In this document: in pieces, positions 14,901-25,639 of the stretch
Layout of the letters: every line of letters begins with the position of its first letter
Position numbering within the stretch: the stretch's first letter is position 1
From: Parelaphostrongylus tenuis
Lineage: Eukaryota; Nematoda; Chromadorea; Rhabditida; Metastrongylidae
Direction of reading: 5' to 3'
NCBI GenBank assembly: GCA_019055375.1
Contig: JAHQIW010001244.1
Coordinates: 248,001-312,000, forward strand
Length of the DNA: 64,000 nucleotides
Notes under the pieces: model-generated
The model's database searches: none
What the model was told of the DNA's origin: nothing
Seen by the model: the letters and a program-made list of their open reading frames with translations, nothing else
Made by a program: the position numbers and the translations under genes

Positions 14901-17900
14901 AATGTGGGGCGGGGGTCACTGACGAGGAGGCCGAAACCTCCGAAACACCGGTGTATGGCCTTGGCGTACCAACCTCGTTTAGGCTTAAAACATTCTTTTT
15001 TTTTTGAATCATTTTGAATTTTATCTTCGTTGCTACGGCTCACTAAAAAACATTTCAAAAATCAAACACACCATCAGAACCAAATTTCTTCAGGTAGCGA
15101 ATGACTACTTGAAGTTCGTTCAAAATTCTGTTCTCCACGAGATGGCCATGAAAATGCGCGTTTACGATGAGTGATACACGTGATTCTGATAGGATTATGG
15201 AGCTGTACTTAAGATCAAATTTGCTTGCTACTCATGCACAAGTGGCGCGAAAAGGGCGAATGCTAGTGCAGCGGCGCACAAGTTCAATGGAACATGGAGT
15301 AGGCTTCATTTTAAAGTAAGTACAAGCAAGCTGTGCATAAAACTGTTCACGAGAAAGTGAGTGATTGAACGATACCAACGTCAAGCAATTTCTTTTTATG
15401 AAACATTTTAAGAAATCCGCATGAACTTTTTCAAATTCGCTGGACGATAGCGCAAGACCATGTTGCAAAACCGATTGAAAACGTCGAAAAAGCATTGAAG
15501 TGGTAGGTATTAGAGAGATTCACCCTATGGACCTTACTCTCCCAACATTGCACCGTCACATTATCACTTGAATTTATCCAATTCAAATTACAAACTAGCA
15601 AAAAATGGCGTTTTTTCGGGTACAAAAGTTGCCGTCCTCATAGTTCTTTAGAAGCCATATGAAATGTTTTGGCTTCGTATTTGTTAGACGGCTACTGAGA
15701 AATCGATATCTTTCGCTGGATAAGAGCTTTTCATCAGAGTGTCAGAAATCATTTGAAAGCTCAATTTTCCGGCTGCGCATTCAGTGAGCCGTTTTTTTTT
15801 CAAAAGATCCTTTTATGACGTTGTTAAAATCAAAATAGAAATATGCTCGACATCGCTTGCGCAATTCTACTACTACTTGCTGCAGCGCGAAAAGCATATG
15901 TGCGTGCAGAGAAAATTTCGTAAAACCGTAGCCACTCTTTGATTTCAAGTTTCTTTTTGAGCGGATTAAGAATTTCTAGTCAAATAACAGAAATGGCATT
16001 TAAACGTGTTATCCGTCTGAGCATCATCAATAAATAATCGCGGCAATCCCCTTGCTCCATCCCGTATCCCGTGAATTGACCAAAAAACACATACATGCGT
16101 ATGCGAAACTCGATCTTTCTTCCCTGATGCACTTCAGAAAACCATTTTTTTTAGAAAAAAGGAGAACGTCGAAATCTTAAAATCTTGCGCTACGAATGGT
16201 TTCTAATAGTCTAAAGAAAGAGTTCTGTTATGCGATTGAAACATGTTTGCGAAACATTAATGTTTTCTTTCTGTTTCACTGTTTCTTTCTGTTTTTGGGG
16301 ACTGGAGCACCCACAGAGATTAGCAAAAGACGAGAATGGGTAACTGCCCGACTGACGAGATCGCAAGATCGAAACACGTGTAAAGAGCGCATGTGGCGCA
16401 GTGGTCAGGGGTGCCCTGCGTCGCACACGAGGTCACTGGTTCGATCTCGCGCTCATGGCTCACCAAGCCATCCATCCCTCCGGGGTCGGTAAATTGGTAC
16501 CAGACAGGTCTTAGACTTGTCTGGGAGGATAAGCAGCACTGACTCGGTTCAGCGGGAGGCCACCGCGAGTCATTGTAAAGGCCAGATGTGCATTCAATCA
16601 CCTCAAACGCAGTTAGAAATTGAAGTCGAATGCATGGCGCGTCCCTCAGGGATTGATCAACGCCGAGAGCTTTATCCTTTATATACATATAAGTAGTCTA
16701 AGAAAGAATTTTGTCCAGCGAAATATAAGCGAAAGAAAAAAAAACAGCAGATGATGCATGTGAAACATAGTCTTATCCTGAATACTACAATATCATAAAA
16801 GGCCTTTTCAAAAATTGTCAAGTGCAGTTCTAGCCAAGAGTCTAAGTTTTCGAATGGTTACTAAGACATTACGAAAATGTCTTGTCCAGCGGAGGGGATC
16901 GGTTTTTCATTTGTCTCCGTCCAACATGTTATTTAGTATATAAAAAATAAGCAACGTTTTTAATGCACCTTTGAATAAAAAAGAGAGAATTGCCCTAACT
17001 CATTTTCACTATTACTAGAGCAAAAAGGGAAACTGTGGAGCAATTTCTGCACACCTAACATTATTTTCGAATACATGTTCTTACCTGGCGCATTATATCA
17101 AAAGTTTGGTGCTATGTCAGAAACGCGAAGGCACGCTAATTGATAAACGGTTTTGTCCTATCACCTTGTTAATACAATTTCTGTAATTGTTTGATTTTAC
17201 CAATTTTCCTGTGACTTACTCTTACTCACAATACAAATTTTGGCAGCAGTTTATATTACAGATTTGTCACAATAGGTTTTTAAAATACTACTGGTTAGCA
17301 ATCAGAACAAATAGACCCTTTTATAGCTTCTCGCAGAGATAAATACTCGTTCCAAGGTATAGTCATTTGCTTATGTATTTTGCTGAAGTTGTTAATATAA
17401 GAGCAGTGCATACCGATAAGCATTCTCTTTTCGTTCTCAGTAAAAACTGGCAGCCGGCTTGTTTTCCTTCCTTCCGCCATAGACTTTCCGTCAACGTTCC
17501 GCCGCATTTCTGGCGGGTAATCGCCTAAATTGAAGACCCACGTGTATTCACAAGTATCACTATAATCGATTTTGAATTCAGTCTTTGTTTGTTCGTGCGA
17601 GTAATTTTAATTTGATTTTTCACAGATTCATGTGTGATAAATGAAGTAAACCGAAGAAGTTCTTGCCCATTTCTTTGAACGCACTTAAATACAGGAAGTG
17701 TACTTTCCGTGACTTCTAATGTTTGACTTTCACCAGAAGTTTTGTAGTTTCAAGGATCATGAACTTTATCCCACAACAGTTCTCATCTTCGAAAGAAAAG
17801 ATTCAGTAAGAGTATATTATTTCACCAATTGATCCAGTGCTATCCAAACTGCGCTCAAGGGAGTAATTTGAAAAAAGGAAAAAGATGGCATAGAGGGAAA

Positions 17901-20900
17901 AACTCATAGCGAAAGTTACTTCACTTTGTTTCGCATTTTCTTTTACAACCTTGTATATTGTCATGGAACCAATCGGCAGTTTCTGATTATGCGAGCACTA
18001 TTGTGCCAAAATAATCGCCATTACTGTTCTTCTTGGTTTCGGAAGAAGAAATGTCTCCTCAGTGTTCGTCAGAGCTCAAAGGTAAGGTTACATTAGAAAA
18101 TCACTTTCAATCCAACGATTACGTAAAGGCGGAGGAAAGAGGCATTCCCTAAGCTGAATATGAACACAAACTATAAAAAAAGAAGTAATAAGTGAATCAT
18201 TGTTACAAGAACAACGGAAGAAGGACAGAATAAAAAAGAGTTTGTTTTACTCAACCGTGTCTGAAATATCTTTGAATGTTTTGAAAGTTTTTAATGAAAA
18301 GTCAACAAACCTTTGAAAAGTGGATGAACGAACCAGTCAATTGTCCATTGTCGAACTTCCCCTGCAAAATTTCTCTCAGACTCCATCAGAGGTTCCACCC
18401 AAGTCAAACTGTTGGCGATTCCAACTTTTCCTTAAAATCAGAAAATTACGCTTTCCTTCAACGCAACAAAGAAAACTGCCGAATAACCTTTCTGACTAGC
18501 AAATAAATCATGGTAGATGCGATAAGCATGAGCATGAGCAAGCAACAAATGATGACCGGCCAGATACTGTGTCCAGTGACAATGGTTCTGAACATTACAC
18601 TATTGAGTCTAACTGTAGAGAAACTTATGAGTTTTATTTATTTTCTTATTTGCCTCAATTCCGCCTGGAGCAGCTTTGAATGGAATCCCACAGTATCCAA
18701 AGACCGCTTGTGCGAACGGTTCATCGATAGTGATCCAAAGCTTTACCTGAATTCATTTATGTTCAGTCTTAAAATTTTCATTACTTTATGCTGGGTCAAG
18801 GCGCTCGTGATGCAGTGGTCAAAGTCGCCCTACAACGCACGCATGGTCGATGGCGCGATCCCGCGCCCAAAGTTCACCACGTCCCCTTCCATTGCGAACT
18901 GTGCAAATTGTTACCATGCTTGTCTGGGAGGGTAACGACACTGATCTGTTGCATTGGTAGAGGTCACCGGGAGATTATGTAAAGACCTTGTATGCCTTCA
19001 GTCACAACAGATGATGCTTGACAAAGTCGGATGCATGACGCATCCTCCAGGGATTGATGAACTTCAAGAGCTATATCTTTTCTTCCGACTCTCAAATTTT
19101 GCAGATGACCCTCGAATGGAAGCCCTAACACAGTAGATTGAGCAAGTCATATCAAGTGTGTTGAGCAGAATGAATACACATGTGTTATATGGCGATCCTC
19201 ATGAAGATCGTTTTTGTTTATCTAGGCTTTCATGAAATATAGCTTTAGATCACTTGTTATGCAAAATGATTTACTTTTTCACTGTTTCGCTTTCTTTTTT
19301 TCTTACGAATTCCAGGTCTATTCGGATTTTGTTTGGAAATTTTCAGATTTCTTCATAAATGGATTTCAATATTGGCCAAGTTGCCTTTGTGGATTGAATG
19401 CGCTCTCATAACCCTTTGAGGTTCAGCGTTAATAGGCAGGCGACGTCGCGCGGTCGTTTGCGCGCAGTCAGACTGGAGGCATCTTGCTAAGATGCCTGTG
19501 CATGGATATCCGGCTGTTGTCTGCTCCCAGGAGACGCGACGCCGCCATTACTGTAGCTGAGTGAGATTTGAAGCCGCGCGGTAAGCATCAAAAAGATTTC
19601 ATGGTTCACATAAGGTCAACATATTAGGGACCTTAGACTCACGGCGCAAGCCCTGCCTCGCTGGGCGCGGCGACTCGACGGCGAGCAGTCTGCAGTGATG
19701 AATGAAGAGTGACTCGTAATGCCCTTTCTGGTCAAAACACACATTAACTACATGGCACCAAGTTGAATTCCGGGCGCGACAGCTACAGTTACAATGCGGC
19801 CGTCTTCTAATGAAATTGCTACTTTTATCATCACTAAAAGGTTCTTAATCGCCAACAGATCATAGGATGTGATAGGTGGGAGGTTTTTGAAGCTATTGAA
19901 GCTAAAGCTAGCACGAGTATTTTTCATATAATGCAACCCGACTCCAAGCAATTCTTCATAGAAGCTGAAGGCTTCCAAGACCAACTAAATACTAAAAGCT
20001 TGCAAGACCAACTGAAGACACTAAAAAACTACTAAGATACGTTTATAGAGGTCCATCTTGCGACAGTCTAACTTTTCATAGCGGAATAGTTCACTTAGCA
20101 TCAAAATTCTACTATGTAATGCCAAGAAATCCGCTGTGGAACTGGAATAACGGACTTTGAAAGCAGAACCTTATATTTTTTTCGTTCGTGAAATGTAATA
20201 CAGAGGTCTTTCAATAAAGTAGGCTAAGTCTGAAAATCGGCATCTTTCGATCTATTAGTTGAGTACAAAAATATAACTCAAAATGAAAAAAAGTGTCATG
20301 TGATACCCAAAAGTAAGTTTTCCTTGCAAATGGTGTAGCTAATTTGTTGAATCATAAAATGGTTTCCGGCAGATGGACGTTTTTTTTTTACTAAAAAACC
20401 CTCTATAAAAAACTCTTTTGTGATACTTCATCACTAAATGCTGACAACGTGCCCTCAAAACCTCAATCAACAAATAAATTTCTATTTCCATGAAAGCCCG
20501 TGATGATACAAACCAGCCGCAGCCTTCCGAAGCCCGTCGTGGCCGCCTCGAGCGCTTGCACGTAATGTACCGAAAGCGGTACATATGGTCGTCAACGACT
20601 CAATGAGGACTGCTCGCTGCTAAAATGCCCAATTCTGACACCTATTTTGCGGCCGCAGAGACATGGCAGTGTTAAGTGACTCGTGACAGTGACAAACTAA
20701 ACATCACATACACCGGTTACCCCATTTACGTAACACATCTCCCCCATCCCCCTACCTTCTTGTTTCATGTGCTACAAAATGGTTCTAATATGCAAAGTAA
20801 ATTCGGCAAATTTTATGAAAAGGTTGAAAAGGTTTTTGATTGAATGCATATCTTGCCTTTAAAACTACTTCTGTTGTTCTTCTAATCTTTCAGCTCAGTG

Positions 20901-23282
20901 CTGGAATCCTTGTAGACAAGTCTGGTAACAACTGGCACATTCCAAAGCATGGAAGACATGGTGACCCTTGAGCGCGGTATCGAACTATTGACCACGTTTG
21001 CATCGCAGGGCGCCTCTACCTACTGAGCCACACGCGCTCTTTTCCTTATTAAGGTAAAAATCATTTACGTAAGTTCAAATCTGCCACAATTATAACATAA
21101 CTAGAAGCTTTGAGTGATTTGTATTTCGTTCTGCACCAATTTCGCAATAACTTTTCGGAAAATATGATAAGCGTTTTATACCGATTTCCGCAAATCGATT
21201 TATAATCTCGTGAGGCCACTTTAAAATGTGGCCGTCAATGATTGAAAATCCAAATAACATCGAGAGGGACCGACTTTGTCTCCAAATTCCGAGAAGCAGA
21301 ACTGGGCATATTGACGAAAGAAGCCAACCATTTCTCTATTCAGCCAACCGCCAAGCTCTTGAACTGCGACGGGGAGGTCCCAGTGATAAAGAGTAACCTA
21401 GAAACAACACCAACTTCAAATTACTTACATAATTAGTTCTATTACTCATATCAAACACTTAGTTTCCATGTGAGGTGTAGGACGGAACTACATGAGTCAA
21501 GACACTTACAGTGGCTGTCGTCGCTAAAACGCGCACTCACATCATTTGGATTAACTGTTTCACGACAAAAGTAATCTTCCTTGAACTACTTTTTCTCCCT
21601 GCACAAAATTACCCCTTTGCTCACCAACGAGGTGTAAAGTACTTATTCGAAACACAAAAAGAATGAGTCCACATTCTAATTCCATAATCAATCAGAATTC
21701 ATTTTATTTGAACGCGTATTGCAGTGGTGTGATGTTACAATTAACCCAGTAATGTAGAGTGGTGTGCAAAATTCTAATTCTATGTCTTTTATTGACTTTA
21801 TTCAATTCTCACCATCGGTTCAATACCATTCTCGATAAGAGCATCAATCACGTTGTGATAGTATTGTATCCCTTTGCGATTTGGACTCGTAATGAAACCC
21901 TTGGGAAACATGCGTGACCACGAAAAGGAAAATCGATAGTGAGTAACCTGCAACTTTGAAAAAAATTTGACTTCGTACACGATTTGCCAAATTCTATAGA
22001 TATAACTGCGTAAACTCATACGATGCATTCATAATTGCAGTAATGATAAGTCTAATAGAAAACATTCACACTTACTCCAAGCGACTTCATCAACTGAATG
22101 TCCTCGCGATATTTGTGATAACTATCTGCAGCAATGTCTGCCGTTGAATTATCGATGGTCCTTCCCGGTTTTTTTACATACATATCCCAATTCGCCGGAC
22201 CTCGTCCTGAAATCACTATGTCTGAGTTTTCTAATTTCAGTTCGGTGTCAAAAAGTTGTGCTCTCATCTGCGTTTATAACTGTGATAATTACAAAGCAGT
22301 TTTCCCTCTTCTGATTTCATCTTCTACTATTGAGGAAAACATACAAATTTCCAAAGTCATTATGAAAGATACTCTTTGCTTTGAGATCTGTTTCAAATCT
22401 TCCCCTAGTACTTGTTATAATCACATAGCTTTCGTAGTAAATATCCATGAGGTTAGAAGGTCTTTTGGAAGGTGAACATTGTTTTTTCCAATGGCAGAAC
22501 TACAAAACTGATCTCACCGTCCTCCTTAGTTGCTCCTTCGATTTGAAGAGCGGAAGTGGCAACGCCCCATTTGAATTTGGATGGGAAACTGTAGACTTCT
22601 GGTCGAGGCTTCTGAAAATGTAGTCAAACTACAAAGCAGCTGGTAATGAATTTTTTTACAATTTGACCACTAAAACGATTTTCATTTATGGCTTTGTTTG
22701 GGATTTATCCATTATTACGAACTGTAGCAGCTTAACGGCTCATTGCGTGTTGCTGGATTTAGCAGCTCAGCATTAGGTAGCTAAAATAATGCGCAACAAG
22801 TACTGTCCCTACGAGCCGCACATGATCTACAAGAAACTGAATTCACAGCGAATACTTACGTTGCTGCAAACGAAACTTCTCTGGATTTCAATTTATTGAC
22901 TGAAATGACAATTCTAGATCGTCTCTGGACATCTTTTCCTACCGCAACGAAATCATTTGCGACACAGTCACTCCTATTCTTTGGACTTCAATGTCGCAAG
23001 TTTTCTTCTCTCACGATCTTTTTCTCGTTGCTTTTTCATCGCAATGACCCTTTATACATAAACATTTGCTGGCCAACAACTCGTGTTGGAAACTGATATT
23101 GCTGTACACTGTGATCATTTAACGACAGAACTCAAATGTAAAAAAAAGATTTCAGAAACCGTTAACACCTGAGAGAACCCTATCAATTGAGATTATAAAT
23201 CACAACTTACTGGTACGCAATCAGCGCCCGTGAAGTCGAATACGGTGGTGGTTATGAGTATCCAAGCAAGTTCCTTGAGCAT
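4024..23282 (-). CDS. GH1 beta-glycosidase, copy A (damaged duplicate, possible pseudogene)
   Basis: Paralogue of copy B with the same 15-exon plan. Exons: 23211-23282, 22518-22611, 22076-22206, 21813-21947, 21275-21397, 18654-18746, 18488-18587, 18311-18430, 17414-17524, 8178-8250, 7962-8024, 7766-7856, 7439-7541, 6991-7092, 4024-4152. A signal peptide, [21 protein letters not shown] and VTENG are all present. Exons 3 and 4 each differ from B by four residues. Three oddities: the exon 6 donor is GC (GAG|GCAAAT) where B has GT; exon 14 is 102 nt instead of 101, an extra T that shifts frame and gives an immediate stop before FEWSAGY; and exon 15 carries three one-base insertions that together keep it open but scramble about ten residues. 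Intron 9 is 9.2 kb against 1.4 kb in B. Either a young pseudogene or a gene with one sequencing error. Confidence 0.85.
4360..4520 (+). mobile_element. tRNA-like SINE head, second type, unit A
   Basis: TAGCGTAGCGG (4371-4381) and GGTTTGAATCA (4403-4413) resemble A and B boxes but are only 32 nt apart. The block is shared with 35850-36000, placing it before the duplication. Confidence 0.45.
5114..5700 (-). other. Conserved open block in GH1 intron 14, copy A
   Basis: A minus-strand reading frame of 146 codons (5233-5673) lies in the last GH1 intron and is matched by a similar block in copy B (36640-37150). Residues such as [17 protein letters not shown] and [13 protein letters not shown] are shared, with conservative changes. 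I do not recognise a family. It could be a nested gene, an old element that predates the duplication, or non-coding sequence that happens to be open. Confidence 0.35.
5909..5972. repeat. (TA)n microsatellite
   Basis: An almost pure run of TA dinucleotides with two interruptions, inside GH1 copy A intron 14. Confidence 0.95.
6335..6745 (-). mobile_element. SINE-like element in GH1 copy A intron 14
   Basis: Minus strand carries TAGCGCAGTGG (A-box type) near 6350-6360. The body shares CAGATGTGCATTCAATCACC and a CACCGCGAATCATTGA segment with the SINE family. The promoter half is poorly kept. It is also present in copy B (38740-39115). Confidence 0.5.
9047..9683. mobile_element. MITE of Tc1/mariner type with 15-bp inverted ends
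   Basis: The ends are CTGTTCTATTATGGC (9047-9061) and its exact reverse complement (9669-9683), each bordered by a TA dinucleotide, the usual target duplication of Tc1/mariner elements. At 637 bp it has overlapping open stretches on both strands (9470-9698) but no recognisable transposase. It lies in GH1 copy A intron 9. Confidence 0.65.
9690..12000. repeat. Dispersed 165-bp repeat cluster, part 1
   Basis: No gene seen. Recurring pieces are CTCACACTCAAG, TACAGCGCGCTAAGAG, TTTTCAAAAAGCA and GAAATTTGAGCTATCGA-like stretches near 10080, 10450, 10690, 11090, 11440 and 11720. This region belongs to intron 9 of GH1 copy A and is absent from copy B. Confidence 0.5.
12000..12290 (+). mobile_element. 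tRNA-derived SINE, degraded
   Basis: Aligns over its full length with the copy at 16380. The A box is damaged (GGAGCAGCAGTTAG) and the B box reads ATTTCGATCTT. The 3' body keeps CATCCCTCAGGGATTGATCA. Inside GH1 copy A intron 9. Confidence 0.75.
12290..14490. repeat. Dispersed 165-bp repeat cluster, part 2
   Basis: The same degenerate repeat in both orientations, for example 12310-12420, 12720-13010 (reversed), 13260-13420 and 14030-14350 (reversed). Open frames here are short and unsupported. Confidence 0.5.
14491..15021. mobile_element. Hairpin (foldback) element with arms of about 243 bp
   Basis: Arm 14491-14733 is the inverse of 14776-15021, with only scattered mismatches and a loop of about 40 bp. 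Both arms contain TAAACGAGGTTGGTACGCC or its reverse. Partial relatives are at 54174-54296, 54860-55015 and 55120-55170. Any open reading frames here appear on both arms as mirror images and are not genes. Confidence 0.75.
15022..16379. repeat. Repeat-rich intron 9 sequence, copy A
   Basis: Contains weaker copies of the 165-bp repeat (for example 15780-15910) and AT-rich sequence. No coding signal seen. Minus-strand open frames at 15232-15625 show no known motif. Confidence 0.4.
16380..16686 (+). mobile_element. tRNA-derived SINE (best copy)
   Basis: An A box (TGGCGCAGTGG, 16394-16404) and a B box (GGTTCGATCTC, 16438-16448) are spaced 44 nt apart as in a tRNA gene. A body of about 230 bp follows, sharing ATTCAATCACCTCAAA and CAGGGATTGATCAACG with other copies here. 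It has no functional tRNA fold and no poly(A) tail, and ends in a TATATACAT tail. It lies inside intron 9 of GH1 copy A. Confidence 0.82.
18795..19090 (+). mobile_element. tRNA-derived SINE in GH1 copy A intron 5
   Basis: Starts with CGTGATGCAGTGGTCAAAG and ends with CCTCCAGGGATTGATGAAC. A 3'-shortened version sits at the same place in copy B (46540-46695), so the insertion predates the duplication. Confidence 0.72.
19390..19760. repeat. GC-rich repeat in GH1 copy A intron 5
   Basis: Contains GGCGACGTCGCGCGGTCG and a GATGCC palindrome (GGCATCTTGCTAAGATGCC). Related sequence is at 59735-59930 (GGCAACGTCGCACCGTCG), and the later part relates to 46800-46970 in copy B. Probably an old mobile element of unknown class. 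Confidence 0.45.
20560..20760. repeat. GC-rich repeat in GH1 copy A intron 5, second part
   Basis: Shares TTTGCGGCCGCAGAGAC and TAAGTGACTCGTGACAG with copy B 46960-47090 (TTTCGGCCGCGGAGACG). Present in both units. Confidence 0.45.
20845..21045 (-). mobile_element. tRNA-derived SINE in GH1 copy A intron 5, reverse
   Basis: Reverse-oriented copy. The body start AATGCATATCTTGCC and the tRNA part (CGCCTCTACCTACTGAGCC on the plus strand) are visible. It is shared with copy B at 47600-47800. Confidence 0.7.
21683..21770. mobile_element. 88-bp insertion with 10-bp target duplication, copy A intron 4
   Basis: ATTCTAATTC occurs on both sides (21673-21682 and 21771-21780), and unit B has a single ATTTTGATTC at this place. 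A related sequence (GGTACGATGTTACAATATAC) is at 23497-23567. Family unknown. Confidence 0.55.
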
Positions 23283-23310
23283 GATCTTCTTTAGAAAAAA
23301 GATCCTAAAA
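23283..23310 (-). promoter_or_regulatory. Probable trans-splice acceptor and 5' UTR of GH1 copy A
   Basis: On the minus strand GTTTTAG ends at 23305, followed by a 22-nt leader and the ATG at 23282. A TTTYAG acceptor with no matching upstream donor so close to the start codon is the usual layout of an SL trans-splice site in nematodes. This is inference from position and motif. Confidence 0.45.
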
Positions 23311-23596
23311 CTAAACATCCCACCAACGTCTGAATTTTCGCCGCTGATGATTCAGGAAGGGGTTAGAAATAGATGGAATACATTGCACGAAGCTGACAAA
23401 ATTTTATAATTATTACAACAGAGAGAAAGGACCGGAGGGTGATTGAAGGTTAACATAACGATGGAAATCGTCTTTAAACCATAACGATACATAATTCATT
23501 TTATGACCGTCACTTGCGGTGGTACGATGTTACAATATACCGAATAATGTAGAGCGATGTGCAAAAACGTTTGCGTCAGGTGGGATTCAAAGTCAT

Positions 23597-23710
23597 ATTT
23601 TACTCTATGTGGGAGCGCGTGTTGAACCGTTGCACTCCCGACGCTTTTTTGACACCACTCTTTCGACTGTAGTGCAACGGTTCAGCACGCGCTACCGGAT
23701 AGAGTAAAAT
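23597..23710. mobile_element. Short palindromic MITE
   Basis: Arms of 40 bp (23597-23636 and 23671-23710) pair with four mismatches around a 34-bp loop. The ends read ATTTTACTCTAT. Absent from unit B, so inserted after the duplication. Confidence 0.65.
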
Positions 23711-24049
23711 GATTATCGGATATATAGCGATATGCACTTTTTGAAGTGGCCAAACACTGAGAATTGCAACAAGGACATTGGCTACATCTTGTTTAAGCGA
23801 GTAAAGAATCATACAAATCGATGTTATGTGAATGGTTAGTGTGCTTTGATATGTTTCTCAGTTCGTTTGAAATAGCGGTTGGAAACAAACCTTTTTTTTC
23901 TAAACTTAACTTTTGAGTTTGAAAGTTTCTCAGTATTTTTTTCACCAGCGACTGCTATTACTTAACCCCATTGCATCCTTCGCACTATTGTTTCATTCAG
24001 TTTTTCCTATTTCAACTCAAGTTGTTGCCAAAAAGGTGTGAGATGTTGG

Positions 24050-24336
24050 AGTAAGTTTCCCACTTAACCGTGATATTGCTTCATCGGATTATCATCTCTT
24101 ACGCGCCCTGAAGCAGCATCTACGGGAGAAAAAATCCGAAGACTATTAACCATCTTGATAGTGACCTCGCCGATTTCTCTGTTCGTCAGACTTATTCTTT
24201 ATTGGAAGTTAGTCGTAAAACCTTTGCCAATGAGTGGCTGTCATTGATCATAATGGTGATTGCACTGGTAATTGATTTCTTCAAATTAATCAAAGTTTAG
24301 TTCACAAGTGTTGGGTTGCAAAGGAAATTACGGTAC
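24050..24336 (+). mobile_element. mariner C-terminal remnant, unit A
   Basis: The translation keeps SSDYHLLRALKQHLREKKSE, with stops, then VIDF near 24270-24285, and ends in a mariner-like end (GAAATTACGGTACAACCCT). A more decayed copy is at the same place in unit B. Confidence 0.65.
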
Positions 24337-25034
24337 AACCCTTACTTGGCTATCAAGAATTCCGTCTACTTCCTGCTGCCATTTCTATGCTCAGAAATGG
24401 CTACTCGAAATATCCCTCCCAAAAGTGTTAGCTTTCCTCACAAATGTTCTCTTTCATACTCTTGGAAAGGTGATGGGTCAGAAAGTTGTCCTTACATGTG
24501 TTGGTAGAACCTTTCGGCACGTTTGTGTAGGGACCCAGGAGGTCAGATAATTCCAAGTAAGTAAACAATACATTTATAAACGACGTTTTTTTACTCATAA
24601 ATTCTCCTTCACGACTGATGAAATGTCTAACCTTGAGCGATGATGATTACTAGTCGCTAATAACCATAACAAAATGTATCGTGAAACAACATGGAACAAC
24701 AGGTTCGAGTGCTTGTAATTCTTAAAAGCTATAAGATTGTCAGTCAGTAACGGAAACAGTTCTAGATGTTCTCTGTCCAGTTGGACAATAATGACTGATA
24801 AGCTGCTTCAAAATGCCTCCTCTTGATTATCCTCAATTCAAGGAAAAAAAAAACCAAGCGTCAACACCGAAGATTGAAAGGAAATTTGAGAGAGTAACAA
24901 CGAGTGTAGACGTTAAGATACAAGTCAATTAAGCCAACAAATTTCCGTGTTGCACTTATGAAAATGCATAATTTAGAATCTACGATTGATCACTCGTTTA
25001 GCAATTTATCATCTGTAACAAAGGGAAGTTAGTG

Positions 25035-25133
25035 GAGAGTTTGTGTAGCTTGAGTTGATTTGGCCACTCGGGACTTTTGATAGCTGCTTCTGCATCTGAA
25101 TCCTCGTATTTGGATTATTGTTTATATTTATAA
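25035..25133. repeat. Direct repeat, left copy (possible LTR remnant)
   Basis: Closely similar to 30519-30608, sharing GAGAGTTTG, then CTTCTGCATC and CCTCGTATTTGGAT. The repeat lies exactly where similarity between units A and B stops, so it may mark the edge of the spacer insertion. Confidence 0.5.
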
Positions 25134-25639
25134 TGAAAGTACAATACCAGCAATACAGGAATATAGAAAGATTACAGAGAATATACTAGAGGAGTAGTAG
25201 TCAAGATCATTAGCAAGCGGAACAGGAAGGCCTCGCTATAACTTTCGGCCGTTTATGTTCATTTCATTGAGGGGCGAGTTTAAAATGAGAGTAAATTGAA
25301 TTTGAAAGTAAGGATGGACTCTCCAGATCAAGATTGCAGTACCCACATCACAATTAATTCACGCGAAAAGGTCATATACCAAAATAGGCTCGGTTACGTG
25401 ACTAATCTAGAAGTACAGGACAATGTCATCCAAACTTCAAACAGTCACTAATGTAGTAGTGTAATCACTGTAACCAGTATCAAAAGTGAATCGAAAGTGC
25501 CAGCGTCTTTCCGAGCACAAAACATACAACCTACGACAACAGACTGTGTGAGAAAACTTGATTGTAATGTAGAAATAAAAACTTCTCACGAACTGTCCTT
25601 TTCTTTATTTTAAACTTGCACGAGGTTGGTAATTTCTTC

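Larger units (their letters stand above)
3600..25030. repeat. Segmental duplication, unit A
   Basis: Left-hand unit of a tandem duplication. Colinear matches to unit B cover GH1 exons 1-15, most introns, about 400 bp of 3' flank (3600-4023) and about 1.7 kb of 5' flank (23283-25030), including a mariner end and an ATGCCTCCTCTT block. Unit A is longer than unit B, mainly because of repeat growth in intron 9 (8.5-16.7 kb). Confidence 0.8.

Noticed and set aside
14370..15017. Open frames at 14370-14669, 14663-14902 and 14826-15017 as genes
   Set aside because: They mirror each other on the two arms of a hairpin element.
16394..16448. Functional tRNA gene
   Set aside because: A and B boxes are present but cloverleaf stems do not form and the sequence continues into a repeated SINE body.
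18510..18935. 141-codon plus-strand open frame
   Set aside because: It covers GH1 exons 6 and 7 of copy A in antisense and runs into a SINE.
20339..20584. 81-codon minus-strand open frame
   Set aside because: Lies within GH1 copy A intron 5 in sequence without homologue in copy B; composition is repeat-like and no motif is visible.
22134..22475. 113-codon plus-strand open frame
   Set aside because: Antisense to GH1 copy A exon 3 and its intron; no protein motif.
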